A stretch of DNA of 64,000 nucleotides from Thalassotalea loyana. GTDB taxonomy: Bacteria; Pseudomonadota; Gammaproteobacteria; Enterobacterales; Alteromonadaceae. The stretch's first letter is position 1; the number at the start of each line of letters is the position of its first letter. The position numbers were made by a program, and so were the translations under genes. The notes beneath the pieces were generated by a model. The model searched no databases. It was not told where the DNA came from and was given only the letters and a program-made list of their open reading frames with translations. This document shows positions 58,979-64,000 of this stretch, piece after piece. Location: assembly GCF_030161435.1 (NCBI RefSeq), contig NZ_BSSV01000002.1:1-64000 (forward strand), given 5' to 3'.

Positions 58979-60046
58979 ATGGATAAACCTATGGATTGGT
59001 GGCAAAAATTTATCAGTTTAAAGTCCTCTGAAGAAGTTGAACTGAAACGCAAAAAGCTCGTCTTCTACATGTTAAGTTACCTATGTAGTCTCATCATTCT
59101 TTATTTTGCAAGTCAACAACCCGACGAGTATTTAACGTTAAAATTGATTTTGAATGCTATTGGTTTTTTCTTTATTGCCAATGCTATTTTGTCTCATTTC
59201 CATCGTTTTTTTGAAGTTTCAATGATCCTATGTGCAATAGGTATCGGCTTTTTAGTCATGTATTTAGCCTATTCTGGAGGCCACGAAAATACTGGGTTGT
59301 ATTGGGTACTGCCTTTTCCCATCGTGTATTTTGTATTTTTTGGTTATTTCACTGGGCTGGTAGCGAATATCATTATTTACCTGATGTTAATTCTGTTATT
59401 GCTAAACCCTGAGAGTATGGCCGCGCAATACAGAGAGGTCGAAATATCTCGATTCTTAGCATCATACCTAGTTGCCATTATTCTTTGCCTGATCGCAGAG
59501 TATTTTCGCTTCCAAAGCTATGTCGAGCTCTCTTTGTTAAATTTTAAAAAACAAAAGCAGGCAAACACAGACTCACTAACAGGGCTACCTAACAGGCGCT
59601 TTATTGACAACGTATTGCTTGAGTCTGCGAATATAGATCCTGACCAGTATTTTCCAATGACAGTTGTGATTGCAGATATTGACCACTTTAAGAACATAAA
59701 CGACAGCTATGGACATGATGTTGGAGACCAAGCACTCGTTCAAATTGCCAATATACTCAAAGAAAATTGCCGTGGCAGCGACATTGTTGCAAGGATAGGT
59801 GGTGAAGAGTTCTTATTAATATTTCCACAAACAGGTATAACGATTGGCTTGAGCGTTTGCGAAAAACTAAGGCAAATAATCGAAGAAACACGGGTAGAGA
59901 GTCATGGTGAATCGATAAAACTTACCTCGAGTTTTGGCATCAGCCAAGCGCTTACAGTTTATGATTTCGAAGACGCTAAAAAACATGCCGATGTTATGCT
60001 ATACGAGGCTAAAGCTGGTGGTAGAAATCAAGTAAGAGTAGGTTAA
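58979..60046 (+). CDS. Membrane-bound diguanylate cyclase (GGDEF)
   Basis: 355 residues. Six hydrophobic helices between about 27 and 175 form a sensor region. The cyclase domain starts DSLTGLPNRRFID, with DIDHFKNINDSYGHDVGD and active site GGEEF at 274-278. The I-site RGSD (265-268) lies exactly five residues before GGEEF, so product inhibition by c-di-GMP is expected. An alternative ATG is four codons downstream. It shares a terminator with the RND pump. Confidence 0.95.
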   Translation: MDKPMDWWQKFISLKSSEEVELKRKKLVFYMLSYLCSLIILYFASQQPDEYLTLKLILNAIGFFFIANAILSHFHRFFEVSMILCAIGIGFLVMYLAYSGGHENTGLYWVLPFPIVYFVFFGYFTGLVANIIIYLMLILLLLNPESMAAQYREVEISRFLASYLVAIILCLIAEYFRFQSYVELSLLNFKKQKQANTDSLTGLPNRRFIDNVLLESANIDPDQYFPMTVVIADIDHFKNINDSYGHDVGDQALVQIANILKENCRGSDIVARIGGEEFLLIFPQTGITIGLSVCEKLRQIIEETRVESHGESIKLTSSFGISQALTVYDFEDAKKHADVMLYEAKAGGRNQVRVG

Positions 60047-60050
60047 TATA

Positions 60051-60078
60051 AAAAGCCCAGTGACATCACTGGGCTTTT
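60051..60078. terminator. Bidirectional terminator
   Basis: Perfect 13-bp arms AAAAGCCCAGTGA (60051-60063) and TCACTGGGCTTTT (60066-60078). Serves the GGDEF gene and the convergent RND operon. Confidence 0.9.
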
Positions 60079-60087
60079 CTATACAGC

Positions 60088-63000
60088 TTATTTTATTTTA
60101 ATCTTAAAAAACAAACTATACAGCACGGGCACCGCAATCAAGGTTAGGAGCGTTGCAAAGGTTAACCCCCCCATAATGGTTACCGCCATATCAGCAAAGA
60201 ATGCATCAAACAACAGCGGAGCCATCCCGAGTATGGTTGTGATTGCTGCTAAAGACACAGGTCTCAGACGGCTCACACTTGCCTCAACAACGGCCATATT
60301 CGGTGGGCTTCCTTCGGCAATCTGTAAATCAATCTCTTCAATTAACACGATAGCGTTTTTGATTAACATCCCAAACAGGCTTAAAAAGCCAAGCAATGAC
60401 ATAAAACCGAATGGCATATCTGCAAGTAATAAACCACTAACAACACCAACAACTGCCATTGGCACAACAAGCCAGATGATCAACGGCTGTTTGAGTTTAC
60501 CAAACAGCAAGACCGATACTAAAAACATCACTAAGAAGCCCGCGGGTAAACCACTACCAAGTGCTTCTTGTGCGTCTTTTGACGATTCATATTCACCACC
60601 CCACTCTAACGTGTAGCCAGCGGCTAATGGCAATGCCTCAATTTTGTGTTTTACTCTTAACAGTGCTTTATTTGCCGTTTCACCAAATGCTGGGTCAGCA
60701 AAAACAGTAATCGTTCTAACTCGGTCACGACGCTGAATCAATACTTCTTCGTTTTCTAACGTAACACCTGACGATAATTGTTTAAATGGGATGTACTGGC
60801 GCTGCTGTTGACTCCAAACTTGGTTGTTTTCAATAGCATCAATTACCGAGTCTTGTGATGAAGACATTTTCGCAACAATCGGGTACGCGTAGTCGCCATC
60901 TTGTAAGACACCCAAATTCACCCCTGTTGACGCATATTGTACCGCTCGCGTAAAGTCTGTACGCGAAACACCTGCAATACCGGCATTGTATTCATCAAAA
61001 TGTGTATTCAACGCTAAACCACGTTGTCTCCAATTTTGACGAATATCCCTGATTTTCCCATCCTCTCGCATAATATTCATCGCTTGATCAGCCAAACGTC
61101 TTAAGATTTGACTGTCTGGTCCCGAAAAGCGTGCCGCTAACTTAGCACCGCCACCAGGTCCGAATTGCAAACGCTCAAGGTAAAAATCAGCGCCTAAACT
61201 CGTTGCTTTAGCTTGTGCTAAAACCTCTTGCGCATAATCATCGATATCTTGCGTGTTCTCCATTCGGATAAGTAAGAGGCCATAGCTCTCATTAGGTGCT
61301 TGTGGGCTATACGTTAAGGTATATCGGTCTGCACCTCGGCCTATAAAACTTGTTATCGTTGACACTTTGTCGTGTTCAAGCAGCACTTGTTCTACTTTTG
61401 ATATCTCGTCTCGTGTCTCGCGAATATCGTTATCTTGGCTTCCCCAATAGTGCACAAAAAACAGCGGCGTATTTGACGGTGGGAAAAAGCCCTGTTTCAC
61501 ATTGCCAAAGCTTGCATATGCACCAATGGTCACCACAATGAGAAATACAACCGTAGCTCCCCTATGACGAAGTGCGATATTGAGTAATCCTAGGTAACCT
61601 TTCAAAAAGCCACCAATTTTCTGCTGTTGCTCTGTTTTCTTTTCAACTTTATAGAAATATGAGCCAAAAAGTGGCGTGACACTTACCGCAAGTACCCAAC
61701 TTAACAGCAAAGAAATGAGTACCACGGCAAATAATGAAAACAAAAACTCACCCGTAGAGTCGTTAGACAGCCCGATACCAGAAAATGCCGCGATTCCGAT
61801 AACAGTCGCACCAAGTAATGGCCATTGGGTTCGTTTTACAATAAAACTTGCTGCCTCTTTTGCCGACTTGCCTTGCTTCATCCTGAGCATCATACCTTCA
61901 GCAACAACAATGGCATTATCCACAAGCATACCCATAGCAATAACCATGGCACCAAGCGAGATACGTTGTAACTGCAAGTTAAGTAACCACATAATGAGTA
62001 CAGTACCCATTACCGTAATGAGTAGAACAGAGCCTACCACCACACCTGATCGCCAGCCCATAAACAGACACAATGTTGCGGTTACAACCACTACCGACAT
62101 GATGAGGTTTTCTATAAACCCTTCAACCGCCTTATCAACGATTTTGGCTTGGTTATATATTGGTGTTAGCTCAATGCCCGCTGGCAACTTTGCAAGTACT
62201 TGCGCTATTTTTTCTTCAACATTGTGGCCGACATTAACAATGTTCACGTCATTAATCGCTGAAATAGACAACGTGACAGCTTCCTGACCATGATGATGAA
62301 CAAGAAAGTTTTGTACGTCACTTTCTTCTAATTTGAGCTCAGCGATATCACGAATCTTTATCGAAGAGCTTGAACCTGGTAATACGAGCGTAAGATTACT
62401 CAGGCTTTCAATTCTAGAGTCGGCATCTTCCACAAGCATACGGATGTTTTTGCCATCAACTTCAACACGGCCACTATCGAATGGCTGTAAATTATCGTTA
62501 AAAAGCGCAATAACATCAGGAAATGACAGGCCCAATCCAGAAATGCGATATGGATCCATGTATGCAACGATTTGTTGTGACTTTAATCCGTTTACATCGA
62601 CTTTAGCGACACCTTGAGCAGTGAGTAGTTCACGACGAATAATTCGTGAAAACTCTCGAATTTCACTTAAGCTAAAGTCAGGGGCCGTTAAGGCGTAATA
62701 CAAACCAAAAACATCACCAAAATCATCAAGAACTTGTGGTTCAGAGGATCCAATTGGCAGCTGTGCATGAGCGTCCCTTAACCTTTTTCTCAGCTCATCC
62801 CAAATTTGAGGAAGCGTTGAAGAATTATAGTTATCCTTGATTTCGACCGTCACTTCAGACATGCCTGGTTTAGAAATGGATGTCACTCTTTTCAGTTGAG
62901 GCATTTGCTGAATGGCGACTTCAACACGTTCTGTTATTTCACGTTCAACTTTTTTGGCACTCGCCCCAGGAAAATAGGTCATCACACGTGCCTGCTTGAT

Positions 63001-63123
63001 AGTAAAAGCAGGATCTTCTAAACGACCGATATTCGATAATCCAACAACGCCACCGATAATACAGATGAGTACAAGTAACCAAATATTTACGGGATTTTTA
63101 ATTGAATAGCGTGCAATATCCAT
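60088..63123 (-). CDS. RND family efflux pump, inner membrane subunit
   Basis: 1011 residues, AcrB/MexF superfamily with 12 helices and two large periplasmic loops. N-terminus IARYSIKNPVNIWLLVLI, first repeat motif FPGASAKKVEREITERVE, proton-relay Asp in GMLVDNAIVVAEGM, and second-half GFMSLLGFLSLFGMLIKNAI. Divergent from classic drug pumps; substrate unknown. Its start codon overlaps the end of the adaptor gene by one base. Confidence 0.92.
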   Translation of the reverse strand: MDIARYSIKNPVNIWLLVLICIIGGVVGLSNIGRLEDPAFTIKQARVMTYFPGASAKKVEREITERVEVAIQQMPQLKRVTSISKPGMSEVTVEIKDNYNSSTLPQIWDELRKRLRDAHAQLPIGSSEPQVLDDFGDVFGLYYALTAPDFSLSEIREFSRIIRRELLTAQGVAKVDVNGLKSQQIVAYMDPYRISGLGLSFPDVIALFNDNLQPFDSGRVEVDGKNIRMLVEDADSRIESLSNLTLVLPGSSSSIKIRDIAELKLEESDVQNFLVHHHGQEAVTLSISAINDVNIVNVGHNVEEKIAQVLAKLPAGIELTPIYNQAKIVDKAVEGFIENLIMSVVVVTATLCLFMGWRSGVVVGSVLLITVMGTVLIMWLLNLQLQRISLGAMVIAMGMLVDNAIVVAEGMMLRMKQGKSAKEAASFIVKRTQWPLLGATVIGIAAFSGIGLSNDSTGEFLFSLFAVVLISLLLSWVLAVSVTPLFGSYFYKVEKKTEQQQKIGGFLKGYLGLLNIALRHRGATVVFLIVVTIGAYASFGNVKQGFFPPSNTPLFFVHYWGSQDNDIRETRDEISKVEQVLLEHDKVSTITSFIGRGADRYTLTYSPQAPNESYGLLLIRMENTQDIDDYAQEVLAQAKATSLGADFYLERLQFGPGGGAKLAARFSGPDSQILRRLADQAMNIMREDGKIRDIRQNWRQRGLALNTHFDEYNAGIAGVSRTDFTRAVQYASTGVNLGVLQDGDYAYPIVAKMSSSQDSVIDAIENNQVWSQQQRQYIPFKQLSSGVTLENEEVLIQRRDRVRTITVFADPAFGETANKALLRVKHKIEALPLAAGYTLEWGGEYESSKDAQEALGSGLPAGFLVMFLVSVLLFGKLKQPLIIWLVVPMAVVGVVSGLLLADMPFGFMSLLGFLSLFGMLIKNAIVLIEEIDLQIAEGSPPNMAVVEASVSRLRPVSLAAITTILGMAPLLFDAFFADMAVTIMGGLTFATLLTLIAVPVLYSLFFKIKIK

Positions 63124-64000
63124 TAATCATGCTCCGCTTTGTATGCTTCTACGAGTAACCCCTCATACATTTTGCTCGCGCCTGCCGTGACAATTTCATC
63201 TTCCGTTGTGAGTGCTGAATCAATAACGACAAAATCTTCAGCAAACTTAAGTACCGTGACTGGTGTTTTTTGCACAGTATGGCTATCAGGCGCATGTTTC
63301 CATAAATAAAAGCCCTGCTCTTTATCGCCTAAGATAGCTGATAAAGGAACAATATGTGCCTGCTCATCATTGGGTTCTTCGATAACAATATCTAAGATAG
63401 CACGTGCACCTGGTACTAAACTGATACCGTCGATTGGGTCCATCGCGAATACAGCTTTGTAGGTTTGTGTTACCGGATCAGGTGTTGTTGAGTGTTCTAA
63501 ATAAGCCACAGGAAATGATTGTTCCAAGCTGCCGATAGTAGCGGTTGCCTGTTTAATTTTCTTGCCCGTGTTTGATGTAATGACACGCTCTGGCACATTG
63601 ATTTTGAAATAGATTTTAGAAATATCCTGCATACGAGCGATGGGTTGTCCGGCCTGCACAAAGCTATTGTTATCGACAAGTCGTTCCGAAATTTGCGCGC
63701 TAAACGGCGCTAACAACTGTGTATAGCTCAATTCTTGTTGGCTGTTACTAAGTTCGATTTCAGCAAGTTCAAATGCGGTTTGAGCATTGTCAAACGCTCG
63801 CTGCGAAGTCAAACCTTTTTCTAGCATTTGGGCTAGACGATTTAATTCTCGCTCAGCTTGTTGCTTCTTAGACGTTTGCTCTTTTACACGACGAACAAAA
63901 GGTTTTTGGTCAATTGTTGCCAAGATATGACCTTTTTCTACTTGTGTTCCCGTTACAATGTCTTGCTGAACAAGTCGTCCAGAGACCTCAAAACTCACAT
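63123..64000 (-). CDS. RND efflux periplasmic adaptor subunit (5' end outside window)
   Basis: The frame is open to the right edge; about 292 codons are present. The visible part starts inside the first lipoyl half (VSGRLVQQDIVTGTQVEKGH, ILATIDQKPF), followed by a coiled-coil hairpin (QAERELNRLAQMLEKGLTS) and the second lipoyl half LAPFSAQISERLVDNNSFVQ, then a beta-barrel domain. The methionine at 63998 is internal, not the start. Operon with the pump gene. Confidence 0.9.
   Translation of the reverse strand, partial: VSFEVSGRLVQQDIVTGTQVEKGHILATIDQKPFVRRVKEQTSKKQQAERELNRLAQMLEKGLTSQRAFDNAQTAFELAEIELSNSQQELSYTQLLAPFSAQISERLVDNNSFVQAGQPIARMQDISKIYFKINVPERVITSNTGKKIKQATATIGSLEQSFPVAYLEHSTTPDPVTQTYKAVFAMDPIDGISLVPGARAILDIVIEEPNDEQAHIVPLSAILGDKEQGFYLWKHAPDSHTVQKTPVTVLKFAEDFVVIDSALTTEDEIVTAGASKMYEGLLVEAYKAEHD

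Noticed and set aside
63996-63998. Start codon for the RND adaptor at 63998
   Set aside because: The residues that follow belong to the inner lipoyl region, so a signal peptide and N-terminal part must lie beyond the window edge.

Overview
The window reads as chromosomal DNA of a marine gammaproteobacterium in the Alteromonadales, most like Colwelliaceae (Thalassotalea/Colwellia type). This is inferred from moderately AT-rich coding DNA, from conserved gene orders (pdxB-asd-fimV/hubP; fabB | mnmC-yfcL-epmC; dnaJ-dnaK-grpE | nadK-recN-bamE-ratB-ratA; smpB near ssrA), and from lineage-typical accessories (PEP-CTERM/PrsT, a POT transporter, RND pumps). Species cannot be fixed from sequence alone.

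Layout. 1-4.2 kb: 5' part of a FimV/HubP polar-organiser gene with 25-residue acidic repeats (runs off the left edge), then asd and pdxB. 4.3-9.9 kb: fabB with a composite FadR/FabR-like operator, divergent mnmC, and a convergent epmC / NAD-kinase-like / yfcL operon. 10-13.2 kb: nhaA, an Lrp/AsnC regulator, a secreted alpha/beta hydrolase. 13.3-24.2 kb: heat-shock genes grpE, dnaK and dnaJ, with sigma-32 promoters visible before grpE and dnaK; nadK; recN with an SOS box; bamE; ratA/ratB; a BASS transporter; menA; smpB.

24.2-39.7 kb is the most interesting part: a coherent locus between smpB and ssrA. It encodes complete routes for trans-4-hydroxy-L-proline (epimerase, FAD D-hydroxyproline dehydrogenase, pyrroline-4-hydroxy-2-carboxylate deaminase, 2-oxoglutarate semialdehyde dehydrogenase) and trans-3-hydroxy-L-proline (dehydratase plus a pyrroline-2-carboxylate reductase candidate). 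It also holds two proline-specific metallopeptidases (PepQ, PepP), a POT-type peptide transporter, a surface lipoprotein with a collagenase-like gluzincin motif, a GH63 glucosidase of the YgjK type, and a GntR/FCD regulator. Three palindromes of the form TATTGTATACAATA (one imperfect) sit 20-45 bp before the start codons of the regulator, of the divergent catabolic operons and of the transporter operon. I read this as one regulon for collagen or collagen-peptide use.

39.9-40.2 kb: ssrA (tmRNA, tag ANDETFALAA). 40.3-44.8 kb: ACMSD-like amidohydrolase, crotonase, PepSY protein, TonB receptor. 44.9-49.1 kb: a PrsT-like TPR gene broken by one frameshift, a hypothetical gene, and a PEP-CTERM protein. 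49.3-51.9 kb: mmsA with a divergent LysR regulator. 52-58.9 kb: GNAT, DTW-domain protein, YggN-like protein, several hypothetical proteins, an EAL-HDOD protein with a degenerate EAL domain, a sulfotransferase-like protein, a thioesterase. 59-64 kb: a membrane GGDEF protein and an RND pump with its adaptor (runs off the right edge). No gene-free stretch exceeds 300 bases. No tRNA, rRNA, insertion sequence or CRISPR array was seen.
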